Shown here piece after piece: positions 35,745 to 44,913 of a stretch of DNA of 64,000 nt; position 1 is the stretch's first letter, and each line of letters opens with the position of its first letter. Source of the stretch: Pseudomonadota bacterium (GTDB lineage Bacteria; SAR324; XYD2-FULL-50-16; JAHJRI01); the NCBI GenBank assembly GCA_022360105.1, contig JAKSDL010000174.1, positions 1-64,000 of the forward strand. The letters are read 5' to 3'. A program made the translations under genes and the position numbers. The notes beneath the pieces are model-generated. The model was given only the letters and a program-made list of their open reading frames with translations, searched no databases and was not told the DNA's origin.

Positions 35745-36146
35745 CTACTCTGAATCGTTTTTTTGTCCTTTCCGGTGCAGGGACAGAACATCCGGGCCTA
35801 AAAACCTCCTGAGCCCCCTGGTGGCACTCCATTTTAGAAAGGTATTCATGTAGATGACCGTGTCCTTTCCTGCGATAAATACGCCAAGTATAAAAACCAG
35901 GTGAGAGAGCCCATAGGTTAGGGGTGAACCAATCGCAAACAGGAGGGGTTCCTTGAAATAAACTGCAAGCACACCCAAAGCGCTAACCATTGGCCAGCCA
36001 ATGACATAACTGAAACCAATGATGATCAGGCCGATGACGAATTTCACCGAGGGTTTCCTTTTGAACATTTCCAGATCTACCGGATTTTCCAGTAGATTTC
36101 TAATTTTTTTAGATTTAGCTAATCGGATTTTAATTTGCTTGAGCAT
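35745..36146 (-). CDS. Small hypothetical membrane protein
   Basis: The 133-residue protein has a basic N-terminal region (about 30 residues) followed by three hydrophobic helices (FVIGLIIIGFSYVIGWPMV, a GVLAVYF segment, and GLSHLVFILGVFIAG) and a charged tail. It should sit in the inner membrane. I do not recognise the family. It is encoded 46 bases after the polysaccharide deacetylase gene on the same strand, so they may be cotranscribed. Confidence 0.65.
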   Translation of the reverse strand: MLKQIKIRLAKSKKIRNLLENPVDLEMFKRKPSVKFVIGLIIIGFSYVIGWPMVSALGVLAVYFKEPLLFAIGSPLTYGLSHLVFILGVFIAGKDTVIYMNTFLKWSATRGLRRFLGPDVLSLHRKGQKNDSE

Positions 36147-36192
36147 TGGTCGGATGAAGCTTCACAGCAGGAAATCGCTGTTTCATGTGACG

Positions 36193-37044
36193 TTAAAATA
36201 TCTCGTGGCTTATCTTCTCCATAACCGGTCTATTGATCAATGTTGAGAGAAGAACTGCCTGTAATTGTTTTTGTTTTAATCCATTCATAAGCCGTTCAAC
36301 TTCACTTAGCCAATCCGCTACGGAAAATTCCGGATATGGCTTGCAATCGTGCAGCAGTACGATATCTCCTCCTTTGATTTTAGACAAAATCCTGTTTCCC
36401 AAATCTTTTGTTTTGCGATTTCCGAAATCGCGGGGACGACAACTGAAACCGACGCAGTACATTCCAAGCTGTAACAGGATATTATGTAGTCTGGGATTGG
36501 TGATTCCAACAGGCGGTCTGAATGCAAAGGTTTTGATTCCCCCGGATATCAGCTGATCCTGACAATCTTCGATTTCTCTGCGGATGGTACGTTTACCTCG
36601 CAGCATCAAAAAAACATCATGATGTTGGGTATGGTTTCCAATTTCATGACCTTCTTGAATCATGCGCCGAATAAGGTGAGATGATTCTTTTGCTTTGCTG
36701 CCGGTAACAAAAAAAGTGGTTTTGACTTGATAACGCTTTAATAGATCCAGCAGCGGTTCTGTAACAGCTGGATCGGGGCCGTCGTCAAAGGTCAACGCAA
36801 TTTGACTGGTGGATTGGGGAGCTTTGTTAATGATGGGTAAAAAAAATGCCAGTTTCAGAAAATAGGGAGCAATGGCAATAAGAAAGAGGTAGACCACTGC
36901 AAAGGCTAAGGCAAATTGGTAATTTATCCAGAATAAGCCTGTAAAAACAATAATACTAACACCACTTGCAATGTGGAATTTTGTCAGTGGTGGATTGCGC
37001 CAGGGTAGGCTTTTGTCATTGGAATCATGATCGTTTACGTTCAT
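36193..37044 (-). CDS. NodB-type polysaccharide deacetylase
   Basis: The 283-residue protein has two N-terminal hydrophobic helices (inner-membrane anchor) and a NodB homology domain from about residue 80. Its motifs are ALTFDDGPDP (catalytic and metal-binding aspartates), GNHTQHHD (the HxxxH zinc-binding histidines), RPPVG and a later IVLLHDC. Such enzymes remove acetyl groups from peptidoglycan, chitooligosaccharide or cell-surface glycans. It is encoded 16 bases after the triple DUF1566 protein, suggesting a shared envelope role. Confidence 0.9.
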   Translation of the reverse strand: MNVNDHDSNDKSLPWRNPPLTKFHIASGVSIIVFTGLFWINYQFALAFAVVYLFLIAIAPYFLKLAFFLPIINKAPQSTSQIALTFDDGPDPAVTEPLLDLLKRYQVKTTFFVTGSKAKESSHLIRRMIQEGHEIGNHTQHHDVFLMLRGKRTIRREIEDCQDQLISGGIKTFAFRPPVGITNPRLHNILLQLGMYCVGFSCRPRDFGNRKTKDLGNRILSKIKGGDIVLLHDCKPYPEFSVADWLSEVERLMNGLKQKQLQAVLLSTLINRPVMEKISHEIF

Positions 37045-37060
37045 CTGTTGTGAAACCGAA

Positions 37061-38062
37061 TTACTTCATTTGGCCACGTACGCAGCGAACATTGTACGAC
37101 TTATACTTAATCCCGTTTTTAAACATAGCACCGGTGCTAATAGTCATTCCCCATGCCCAGGGCATAAAACCGCTGCCTTCGGTTGATGACCAGTAGTAAC
37201 CGTTTACCAGGCCTGGAAATTGATCTTGAATAGCGTGGGATGATTCAAGCTCGACTTTGTTTGGAAGTCGCCAGTCGGAGTCTCCTCCGAGTTCCAGGTT
37301 TTCACAGTATTGAATGGCGTCTTCCCAATCGAATGCTCCGGCCTCACCGCGTTGCCAGACAAGTCTTGTTTCCCTGTCCTCAAGTATGACTGCAGCTTCA
37401 TCAACTTCTCCCTTGACACAACGGACATTATACTTTTCTTCTTTGTGTCCGTTGTCAAACATATCTCCGGCACTTGATTCCATTCCCCAGGCATAATCCG
37501 GGTATTCTTTGTTTGTGGTGGATGTCCAGTAGTAACCGCTGACAAGGTTAGGGAAGCTGCCTTTGAATCGGTTGGTGGTGTTCAATTCATCCTTATTGGG
37601 AAGTCGCCAATCTCGTTCCCCGCCCAGCTCCAACAAATTACAGTAATCCATGGCTTTTTTCCAAAGCATGGGACCACCCTCACCTTTTTGCCAGTACAGC
37701 CCGGTTATTTCGTCCACCACATAAGGTTTTTCAGGTTCTTTCACTCCCCTGACACAGCGAACGTTGTACTGTGTCGTTTTGCTGCCATCTCCAAACATGT
37801 AACCGGAACTGGCCGTCATCCCCCATGCGTAATAGTTATAGTCGTTGTTTGTGGTAGACGACCAGTAATAACCATTCACCAGGTTTGGAAATTTATCATT
37901 GAGGGGAAATGAAGATTCCAGTTCCTTTTTGTCAGGTAATCGCCAATCATCTCTATCAGCCAGGTTTAACCGTTTGCAGTAGTCTATGGCTTTGTTCCAG
38001 GATTTCTCTCCTCCTTCACTTTTTTGCCAATAGAGGCCGGTGGATTCGTCAAATATGTACAG
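37061..38062 (-). repeat. Three tandem DUF1566-coding units
   Basis: Within the preceding gene three units of about 320 bases are repeated, at roughly 37740-38062, 37410-37735 and 37061-37400. Each encodes the same order of DWRLP, YYW(S/T)ST, AWGM and VRCV blocks. The units have diverged enough in DNA that duplication is not recent, but protein spacing is preserved. Confidence 0.75.
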
Positions 38063-38965
38063 CTCATGTTCATCAATTTTTGTGGCTGTAGGCGTGGCTG
38101 CCGCAACAGGGGCTGCTTCGGAAAGATCTTTGGTCAGTTTGTCAGCCAGGGCGACCAAGGCTACATCAAAGTTCCCCACTCCTCCGGAATGTTTCACCGT
38201 TTTGGCTGAAACGATGGAGCCATCCTGAATATCCATGATCTTTCCGGAAAAATAATAGGTATTTTTGTTCAAACGTCTGACCGAAGTCGAAACAACCCTG
38301 TCCACACCCAGCTGTTTTCCGATCAGTGCTGCGCAAGCATCCCTGGTACACCCGGTGGCTTTTTGAAGCTCCTCCGGATTTAATCGGTCTATGTCTGCAC
38401 TGGATGCCATATTAAACGCTCTTGATTCACCCAGGGCTTCACGAAATACATCACTAAAAATTCTTCGTTGATCAGTATTTAAAAACGTTGCTTCGATATC
38501 GAGTACTGCCACCAGGGTGGTTCTGCGGTGCTCCGTATCAAATTCAACTACGGCCTGATATACAACCTCACCATCCATGGTGCCTTTGAATGCCTTAAGG
38601 TACAAGGTACCCTTGTTGCCTTTTTGCTGATAGTTTCCTTTGATGAAAATGGAATTTCCCGAAGAAACTCCGGTAAGGCTTTCGTTTATATCGACCAGAC
38701 GAACCCCGGGAAATTGCTTCTCAAAGGCGAAAAACAGGTCTGTTTCAATGCGCTTGCCGAGTTCGTCTTTCTGTTTTGTGTAGTAGTTGGTGATGCCACT
38801 GATAATCACATTACTCTTTTCAGGTATCTTGCCGGATCGTTTGATATCAATAACTGCCTCCCGCATGGCACTTGGTAAAGAAGCGCTAAAACCGTCCGTC
38901 GGAAGAACGAATAGAAAAACAAAAAAGATGACAATTGGTAATTGCAAGGAAATGTTTTGTTTCAC
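37061..38965 (-). CDS. Exported protein with CsgG/LpoB-like N-terminal part and three tandem DUF1566 (Lcl) domains
   Basis: The start is GTG at 38965, with AGGAG six bases upstream. The 634-residue protein has a signal peptide (to about residue 28). A region up to about residue 290 resembles lipoprotein-type CsgG/LpoB folds: it contains IFIKGNYQQKG and CTRDACAALIGKQLGVDRVV, the latter like the cysteine-containing block of periplasmic proteins linked to TolB-like sensors. Three DUF1566 units follow, each with W-Q-K/R, YC, DWRLP-K-EL, GYYW(S/T)ST, AWGM and VRCV(K/R)G. These domains occur in lectin-like or adhesive surface proteins. The N-terminal assignment is tentative; the repeats are clear. 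Confidence 0.8.
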   Translation of the reverse strand: MKQNISLQLPIVIFFVFLFVLPTDGFSASLPSAMREAVIDIKRSGKIPEKSNVIISGITNYYTKQKDELGKRIETDLFFAFEKQFPGVRLVDINESLTGVSSGNSIFIKGNYQQKGNKGTLYLKAFKGTMDGEVVYQAVVEFDTEHRRTTLVAVLDIEATFLNTDQRRIFSDVFREALGESRAFNMASSADIDRLNPEELQKATGCTRDACAALIGKQLGVDRVVSTSVRRLNKNTYYFSGKIMDIQDGSIVSAKTVKHSGGVGNFDVALVALADKLTKDLSEAAPVAAATPTATKIDEHELYIFDESTGLYWQKSEGGEKSWNKAIDYCKRLNLADRDDWRLPDKKELESSFPLNDKFPNLVNGYYWSSTTNNDYNYYAWGMTASSGYMFGDGSKTTQYNVRCVRGVKEPEKPYVVDEITGLYWQKGEGGPMLWKKAMDYCNLLELGGERDWRLPNKDELNTTNRFKGSFPNLVSGYYWTSTTNKEYPDYAWGMESSAGDMFDNGHKEEKYNVRCVKGEVDEAAVILEDRETRLVWQRGEAGAFDWEDAIQYCENLELGGDSDWRLPNKVELESSHAIQDQFPGLVNGYYWSSTEGSGFMPWAWGMTISTGAMFKNGIKYKSYNVRCVRGQMK

Positions 38966-39282
38966 AACTAGCTCCTAAGGAGGTCATTATTGATTTGAAA
39001 AGATATCCGGGAAGTGTACGAATATCTAAAACCTAGTATTCTGCTTGCACTATTTTACTGCGTCGCTTCAAAGAGTTCAATTCCACGTAGTCTTCCCAAT
39101 CTAACCATATCTATTTTTGATAGGCAATATTGAACAAGTCCTGGAGCGACTACAAATTATTCCGATGGTTTGCTTATGGAGTTTACCATCTAATTCCTGT
39201 AATAAATAAAGCCATAGTAACCTGAATGATCTAAATTTAAACGATCAGGTGATGTTTTAGCGTAAAAAATGGATGTTCTGCA
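38966..39282. other. Divergent intergenic region
   Basis: This stretch lies between the leftward DUF1566 gene and the rightward hydrolase gene and must hold both promoters. Apart from the GTG-proximal AGGAG (in CTCCTAAGGAG, itself nearly palindromic) I see no distinct motif, RNA or repeat. Confidence 0.4.
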
Positions 39283-40206
39283 ATGAAAGCAGCAATTCAA
39301 GCAGGAATTTTGAGTCTCATTGTGATCTGTTTTGTCACTATCAGCGGTGCTTGGTATATCTCTTCCGGCTTGTTGCAACCGGAGAAAACCAAATGTGACA
39401 AAGAAAATTACGTGTATTGTGGTACACCTGCGGAGCTTGGTCTGCGATACCGTAATACAATAATTCGGACTGTAGACGATGTGGCCATCAGCGCCTGGTA
39501 CATTCCGGGCGAGAAAAATTATCCCGGGATTGTTCTAATACCCGGGATAGGCGATACCCGACATGTAGGACTTAGATATGCACCTTCGCTTCATGCTGCA
39601 GGGTTTAATTTGCTGTTGATCGATCTGAGAAACAGCGGAAAAAGTGGCGGGCATTTCAATTCCATGGGATATCATGAACGAAAAGATGTCCATGCAGCAA
39701 TCAATCATCTGCTTTATCGGAGGAGAGCTTCTTCAGCAGGTGTATTCGGATTCTCCACCGGAGCCGGAATTGCTATCCTGGCCATGGCTGAAAATAAAAA
39801 CATCAAAGTGGGTGTGTTTGAGTCAGGATTCACGAACTTTGACAGTGTGGTCAGCAACGAATTGACCCGGCAATATGGAACGAAAGCATCGATATTGTAT
39901 CCGCTCATCACCGGATTGTTTCAGATTCGATCCCGGGCAGAAATAGCTTCTTTAAACCCCCAGCAGGCAATTGCTAAAATTTCACCTCGGCCGGTATTCG
40001 TAATTCATGGTAATGCTGATCCTGTTGTGGATTTTAAACAGGGAAAAAGCCTGTTCGTCGCAGCCAAGCAACCCAAGCGATTCTGGCCCGTGTTTAACAG
40101 CGGACATGTTCAGTCCTGGCAGGCGGATAAACAACGGGCCGAAAAGGAGATTCCTTCATTTTTTGCCAGCCACCTCAAATTCCCGCAACCTCCTCCGGTG
40201 AGATAA
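39283..40206 (+). CDS. Alpha/beta hydrolase
   Basis: The 307-residue protein begins with a signal-anchor-like helix (residues 8-28), so the catalytic part is probably periplasmic. The alpha/beta-hydrolase core shows GIVLIPGIGDTRH (oxyanion strand), IDLRNSGKSGG and the nucleophile elbow GFSTGAG (serine near residue 162). VIHGNADPVVDF supplies the acid and NSGHVQSW the histidine. The layout resembles BAAT/YfhR-type peptidases and esterases. It stands alone and convergent to the CoA-transferase gene. The substrate is unknown. Confidence 0.87.
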   Translation: MKAAIQAGILSLIVICFVTISGAWYISSGLLQPEKTKCDKENYVYCGTPAELGLRYRNTIIRTVDDVAISAWYIPGEKNYPGIVLIPGIGDTRHVGLRYAPSLHAAGFNLLLIDLRNSGKSGGHFNSMGYHERKDVHAAINHLLYRRRASSAGVFGFSTGAGIAILAMAENKNIKVGVFESGFTNFDSVVSNELTRQYGTKASILYPLITGLFQIRSRAEIASLNPQQAIAKISPRPVFVIHGNADPVVDFKQGKSLFVAAKQPKRFWPVFNSGHVQSWQADKQRAEKEIPSFFASHLKFPQPPPVR

Positions 40207-40247
40207 GAACCTGTGTGGGGCCGTCAAGACTATTATCCAATATCATC

Positions 40248-41501
40248 TTAATTGGGTATGGCTTGTTTAATGATTCCCTTTTCGGACAAGGTTTGAATCT
40301 CTTCTTTTGAAAAACCATTTTCTTCCAGCACCTGCCTTGAATGTTGACCGATCACCGGTGCTTCGGTCTTTATCCCTGCATCGTTTTCACTGAATGATAT
40401 GGGATATCCCGGAACATTGATCTTGCCTAATCCTTTGTAGTCAACTGCCTTTATGAACTCGTTAGCCTGGGCCTGCGGATCGTGTTGAACATCTTCTATT
40501 CGTTGTACCGGACAGAACATCATTCTGTGTTTTTGGAAATCCACCATCCATTCGAACATGGTTTTTTGGGCAAACACGTTGTCAAAAATCTCAATAAGCC
40601 GTTCATAGTTTTTCGGTCTTCCCATATCATCCGTGTAATCGGGGTCGTCCAAAAGTTGGGTCTGATCGGTTATTTCACAAAATGTTTTCCAATACCGTTC
40701 TTCCGGATGATGCGTTCCCATGATCCAGCGACCGTCCTTACAACAAAATGTATTTCGCAAAGGAGAATGAACCAGTCGATTGGCTTCCACACAAGGATTG
40801 ATTCCAAGTGCGTTGTGGAGAAGCAAATTCGGATGTTGGAGCCATAAGGAAGTTCCATATAAAGAAGTATGTACCTCCTGACCATGCCCTTGGCGCTCTC
40901 TTGCCAGCAGCGCCGTGATGATAGCGTGGCTGAGACTGATCGCGGTTGCCTGGTCCAGAATTCCCAATTGCAAGGGTGCCGGAATCGGTTGCCCGGTAAC
41001 GAACATCATGCCTGAACATGCCTGGCCTAACGGGTCAAAGGCACCAATATCAGCCATCATTCCTTCCGCTCCATAACCGGATACACTGGCGTGAATGATC
41101 TTGGGATTCAAAGCCTTTATAGGTTCATAGTCTATTTTAAGCTTCTTTTTGGTTGATTTTCTGAGGTTAGTCATAAAGACATCGGCGGATGTAATCAGTC
41201 TTTCAAAAACAGCTCTACCCTCATCCTGCTTAATATCAAGGCAAATGTTTTTTTTGTTTCGATTGGAGATTTCAAACATGATGCTTTCTCCATCCTTTTT
41301 GGAAAGATCGATCGATCCGACATCGGTCCAATAACGAATCGGATCACCGGCAGGTGCTTCAATTTTGATGATTTCGGCTCCCAAATCTCCCAAAATCGCC
41401 GTTCCTCCCGGTCCGGCATGGAAAACACCATATTCAACTATTTTGATTCCTTCCAGCGGTCCAGGTTTGACTGATGAATCCTTATTCTTATCCTGTTCCA
41501 T
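40248..41501 (-). CDS. Family III CoA-transferase (CaiB/BaiF-like)
   Basis: The 417-residue protein has the family pattern: PLEGIKIVEYGVFHAGPGG at the N-terminus, LGDLGAEIIKIE, RNKKNICLDIKQDEGR, and HASVSGYGAEG. The aspartate that forms the acyl anhydride in this family should lie in the FDPLGQACSGMM segment (AFDPLG). It transfers CoA between organic acids such as carnitine, formate/oxalate or aromatic acids. A TetR regulator gene lies 64 bases upstream on the same strand and may control it. The substrate cannot be told. Confidence 0.9.
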   Translation of the reverse strand: MEQDKNKDSSVKPGPLEGIKIVEYGVFHAGPGGTAILGDLGAEIIKIEAPAGDPIRYWTDVGSIDLSKKDGESIMFEISNRNKKNICLDIKQDEGRAVFERLITSADVFMTNLRKSTKKKLKIDYEPIKALNPKIIHASVSGYGAEGMMADIGAFDPLGQACSGMMFVTGQPIPAPLQLGILDQATAISLSHAIITALLARERQGHGQEVHTSLYGTSLWLQHPNLLLHNALGINPCVEANRLVHSPLRNTFCCKDGRWIMGTHHPEERYWKTFCEITDQTQLLDDPDYTDDMGRPKNYERLIEIFDNVFAQKTMFEWMVDFQKHRMMFCPVQRIEDVQHDPQAQANEFIKAVDYKGLGKINVPGYPISFSENDAGIKTEAPVIGQHSRQVLEENGFSKEEIQTLSEKGIIKQAIPN

Positions 41502-41565
41502 GTCATATCCTTGATTTTGTTTACATCAAATTAGCGGTTTAAATTCAGATGGTATGTTTGTTACC

Positions 41566-42174
41566 TTAGTCTGAATTATCTGCTCCAAATCCCCTCAAAA
41601 TAAAATCCACCATGGCTTCGCATATTTCATCCACAGAAAGATCTCCCTGGGGAGAATACCATTTAACAATCCAGTTCATTGCCCCTATCGAAGCCATGTA
41701 GGACATTTTCCAATTGACAGCTTTGAATTCACCGGAGGCAATACCTTGCTCAATGATTTCGCGGCAGGCCTCATCAAACTTGTCACGTTTGGCTATGATT
41801 TTTGAACGCCATTTTTCCGGTAGAATCAATTCCTGCTGCCGTAAAGCTCCGATGATGTTTTTTTGGGTGGCCGTCTTGATATAGTGTGTCACTATATCCT
41901 TCAATTTAGCCGAAGGTTTCTTAGCTGTTGCATTTACTTTCGTTACCACGGCCAAAATTTCATCCAGGGCTTCCAACTGAATTAAATACAATACTTCATC
42001 CTTGCTTTTTACATAGTGATAAAGACTGGCCTTGCTGAGCTTCAGACGAGATGCTATCTCTTCGAGGGAGGCTTTTTCATAACCTTTTTTGGCAAAAATC
42101 CTGGCAGCGTGTTGCAGAATTTTTCTCCTCTTCTCCCGATACCTGATTTCCCTGAAAGATAAAGTAGAATTCAC
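41566..42174 (-). CDS. TetR/AcrR-family transcriptional regulator
   Basis: The 202-residue protein has an N-terminal TetR helix-turn-helix (ILQHAARIFAKKGYEKASL, EEIASRLKLSKASLYHYVKSK, residues about 18-62). An all-helical ligand domain follows, of the type seen in fatty-acid/acyl-CoA regulators (TetR_C with GVAS-like IEQGIASGEF). It probably represses its own promoter and the CoA-transferase gene 64 bases downstream. An acyl-CoA is a likely effector, given the partner gene, but this is inference. Confidence 0.92.
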   Translation of the reverse strand: MNSTLSFREIRYREKRRKILQHAARIFAKKGYEKASLEEIASRLKLSKASLYHYVKSKDEVLYLIQLEALDEILAVVTKVNATAKKPSAKLKDIVTHYIKTATQKNIIGALRQQELILPEKWRSKIIAKRDKFDEACREIIEQGIASGEFKAVNWKMSYMASIGAMNWIVKWYSPQGDLSVDEICEAMVDFILRGFGADNSD

Positions 42175-42184
42175 AGTTTTTTGT

Positions 42185-42207
42185 AATAAGTATTTATAAA
42201 TAAGTTA
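42185..42207. promoter_or_regulatory. Candidate TetR operator/promoter palindrome
   Basis: A perfect 12-base palindrome TATTTATAAATA (42191-42202), inside a longer imperfect dyad AATAAGTATTTATAAATAAGTT, lies 16 bases before the tetR start. This is the usual location for an autoregulatory operator, and it contains a -10-like TATAAAT. The rest of the gap up to 42561 holds the repeat listed next. Confidence 0.35.
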
Positions 42208-42408
42208 TTTACAATCAACTTTAGTTTGAAATTCGATTTATAGTTGGTATTCTAATTAAGTTTGGTTTTTGTGTCAAATTACACTCCCCAAAAAAGATCT
42301 TTCAGCCTTGGATTTGCTTTTTGAAATATTGATTCTGCAGGAACTAGCGGTGAAGGGTGGGAGACATCCAAGCCAATGTCATTTTATAAAGAGAATCGGG
42401 ATTGATTA

Positions 42409-42477
42409 TTATCCTGAACGAATGTGAAGGATCTGTCAGAGTTCCGGAAGATTCTTTACGTTCGTTCAGAATGATAT
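42409..42477. repeat. Palindromic intergenic repeat (ATCCTGAACGAA...TTCGTTCAGAATGATA)
   Basis: Two arms of about 25 bases, TATCCTGAACGAATGTGAAG-GATCT and AGATTC-TTTACGTTCGTTCAGAATGATA, are inverted copies of each other around a 15-20 base centre. The left arm matches the half copy at 21562-21591. It resembles the small hairpin-forming elements dispersed in many bacterial chromosomes, possibly mobilised in trans by REP-type transposases. It lies between tetR and upp. Confidence 0.7.
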
Positions 42478-42561
42478 CTTCCCGGTTGATTTTCTTTAAT
42501 GAAACAACATTGATATCCAAGCACCCGGCGACTGCCAAGTGCTTTGAAAAGGGGCAATTCA

Positions 42562-43224
42562 TCAATCGGTGCCAAAGTAGATGTCACCAAAATCTCCCAG
42601 ACCGGGAAGAATGAAAGCCTGGTCATTTAGACCTCTATCCACTTCCGCGGTGATGACTTTTATCTCGGGAAATGCAGAAAGGACATTATCAATCCCTTCC
42701 GGTACGGATACGAGGTTGATGAAAATAATCTTATTTTCTGCGACCTGATGTTCCTTTAAGGTATTGATGGTGGCAACGGCTGATCCTCCGGTAGCCAGCA
42801 TTGGATCAAGAATCAAGACATAGCGATCCTGAATATCATCAGGTAACCAGGACTTATAGAAAATCGGCTTTGCGGTGTCTTCATCCCTTTGAATTAGAAT
42901 ATGGGCTATGCGGATCTTTTTTGCAACCTCCCGGATACTGTTTTCCATGCTGAGTCCAGCCCGGATAATAGGGACAGCACAAATCTTTCCTAAAAATTCT
43001 GACCCCTTGTATTGTTCTCCGGTTCTTGTTGTTACGATCTTCTCGGTGGTTGGCAGGAAGTTTAGTCCTTCTTCTATCAGTAAACGATTAATTCTATCCG
43101 CGTAAAAAATGAAATCGTTTCTTTTTGTGTTTTCATCCCGGATAATGGTCATCAGGGTACGAAGCTGCGATGTCATTCTTAAGGTATGTAGTTGAGGATA
43201 TTCTTTTCCGTTTACAATGGTCAT
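42562..43224 (-). CDS. upp: Uracil phosphoribosyltransferase
   Basis: The 220-residue enzyme has the PRPP-binding loop LILDPMLATGGSAVATI near residue 135, PIIRAGLSM near 88 and the uracil-contact C-terminal segment FILPGLGDFGDIYFGT. It joins uracil and PRPP to form UMP in pyrimidine salvage. It lies alone on the minus strand, with no uracil permease next to it. Confidence 0.96.
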   Translation of the reverse strand: MTIVNGKEYPQLHTLRMTSQLRTLMTIIRDENTKRNDFIFYADRINRLLIEEGLNFLPTTEKIVTTRTGEQYKGSEFLGKICAVPIIRAGLSMENSIREVAKKIRIAHILIQRDEDTAKPIFYKSWLPDDIQDRYVLILDPMLATGGSAVATINTLKEHQVAENKIIFINLVSVPEGIDNVLSAFPEIKVITAEVDRGLNDQAFILPGLGDFGDIYFGTD

Positions 43225-44015
43225 AAGTTTTCTCCGTTACATTAAAATAATCAGTGGTATTGAGCTACATTCCGTAGAGATAGTGTTTGGGAATCACTAC
43301 CTTCGAATTCATTCCCAAAATGTCTGCTGCTGTTTTTAGCAGACCCGGATAAAAATACAACTGTTTTTTGGTGAGGATAGAATTGGACAGATCTTGAATG
43401 AACGAGGTCCTTTTTCATTCAACCGTTAACTTTTTATGATGTTTTAAAATGCCCACAATACCAATAATGGAAGCCACAGGAAAAACGAACAGTCGAAGTT
43501 CGTTAACCGGATCTTCTTGAACGAGCATAATTTTAAGTTTGGAAAAAACGGAAATATACTATCGCTGAGAGGCGATAAACAAAGGACTTGAAGTGAATAA
43601 TTACAATTTTTTTCATCGCCGGGCTCCAATCTTACTATCACTTTTAGTCGGTCGCGCTAATTAGATCGTGATTTGACTAGTGTCAGACCTCATCCATCAA
43701 CTGTTTTTTTGGAGTTGGAAGCTGTAAAACGCTGTCTTCCTGTATCGGCTCAATCTCTGTCAAATCCTGTCAATTCTGGCTTGTGCTAGGTTTTTTAAAT
43801 CGGAATATCGATTATATATGCTTGACACTGTTGAATTTTTTGAAATTTTTTGTTGAGTTTTTTTAAAATTTTGTAACAATAGGTGCAACTTTAAATCAAA
43901 CAGGCTTAGCTGTTTGTTTTGTTTTTCAAATTGGTTTCGAGCTGAAAGGGATTAGCATTTATCATGATTGAATCCTTCAGGCGAGGCCAGTAGTGTCGAA
44001 AGGAGCGTTTAGATT
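43225..44015 (+). other. Intergenic region with the long leader of the cold-shock gene
   Basis: About 790 bases without a supported gene. The last 200 bases are very AT rich and include a TTGACA (43822-43827) that could be a -35 box, though no good -10 box follows at 17 bases. A small hairpin, AAACAGGCTTAGCTGTTT, lies near 43900. A long structured leader is usual for cold-shock genes, so a temperature-responsive 5' leader is plausible but not shown. Confidence 0.4.
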
Positions 44016-44216
44016 ATGGCAGATGGTGTAGTAAAATGGTTCAACGATAATAAAGGGTATGGTTTCATTCAACAAGACAAGGGACCTGATGTCTTCGTTC
44101 ATTATACTGGAATTAACGGCAACGGATTCAGGTCTTTGGAAGAAGGAGACCGAGTTAGCTTTGAAATTGAGGAGGGTCAGAAAGGCCCGAGTGCAGTCAA
44201 CGTGGTTGTGAAGTAG
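44016..44216 (+). CDS. Cold-shock protein, CspA family
   Basis: The 66-residue single cold-shock domain has [17 protein letters not shown] with RNP1 (KGYGFI) and RNP2 (VFVHYTGI). It binds single-stranded RNA or DNA and melts RNA structures in the cytoplasm. AAGGAG lies 11 bases before ATG. A strong hairpin terminator follows at 44243-44280, so the gene is a single-gene transcript. Confidence 0.96.
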   Translation: MADGVVKWFNDNKGYGFIQQDKGPDVFVHYTGINGNGFRSLEEGDRVSFEIEEGQKGPSAVNVVVK

Positions 44217-44242
44217 CTGGTAAAGCTGAAAACCTTTCATCG

Positions 44243-44280
44243 AAAAAGGCGTTTTTCCAAAGGGAAAACGCCTTTTTTTT
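44243..44280 (+). terminator. Intrinsic terminator of the cold-shock gene
   Basis: A stem of AAAAAGGCGTTTTTCC against GGGAAAACGCC with a short AAA loop is followed by eight or more T. It lies 26 bases after the csp stop. The A-rich left side means it can also work for the leftward YdeI-like gene. Confidence 0.92.
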
Positions 44281-44316
44281 GCTACCGAATACCGTCAGGC
44301 TCTATAGAGATGAACC

Positions 44317-44892
44317 TTATTTGAGTCCTAGTTTTTGCTTGTTAGCCAACAATGAGATACTTTCCTCGGTTCTTTTTAGTCGCGTATCCTGCCTTTTTGC
44401 AGAGCCGATCCAGACAATAAACTGCTTTTGGTACGAAGGGGCCAGTGATTGAAAAAAAATATACGCTTCGGTGTTTTCTTGCAAAGCTTTGACGAACTCC
44501 TGGGGAGGATCGATCGGTTGTTTGGAAGCCGAAATCTTGTGCCAGCTTCCATCTTTCTGGGCCTGCTTTATTAAAACCATCCCCGGTTCCCTCATCAAAC
44601 CATCTTTAATCAATCGGTTGACTCGTTTCTTATTGCTCTCCGACCAGAGACTTCCTTTTTTTCTGGGAGTGAATTTTTGTTTGTAACGTATTGAGTCAAC
44701 AGATTTTTTCAAGCTGTCTATCCATCCGAAACAAAGCGCTTCTTCTACAGCCTCTTCATAACCAACCGAAGGTTTTCCGGATGTTTTTTTATAAAATACT
44801 AACCAGACTTCATTCGATGTCGAATGGTTTTCCTGCAACCAGGTTCTCCATTGATTTCGGTCTTTAGCATACACTTCATTGGATGTTTTCAT
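44317..44892 (-). CDS. YdeI/OmpD-associated-type protein
   Basis: With the ATG at 44892 (AGGAAAA upstream) the product is 191 residues; a TTG at 44913 would add seven. It has W-LQENHSTSNEVWLVFYKK, EEALCFGWIDS, FTPRKKGSLWSESNKKR and a C-terminal KRTEES segment. These are the hallmarks of the YdeI (bacteriocin-protection, OmdA) family. The family is linked to stress or peptide tolerance in other bacteria, but its biochemistry is unclear. It is convergent with the cold-shock gene. Confidence 0.87.
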   Translation of the reverse strand: MKTSNEVYAKDRNQWRTWLQENHSTSNEVWLVFYKKTSGKPSVGYEEAVEEALCFGWIDSLKKSVDSIRYKQKFTPRKKGSLWSESNKKRVNRLIKDGLMREPGMVLIKQAQKDGSWHKISASKQPIDPPQEFVKALQENTEAYIFFQSLAPSYQKQFIVWIGSAKRQDTRLKRTEESISLLANKQKLGLK

Positions 44893-44913
44893 CAGTGCAT
44901 TTTCCTGCAACAA

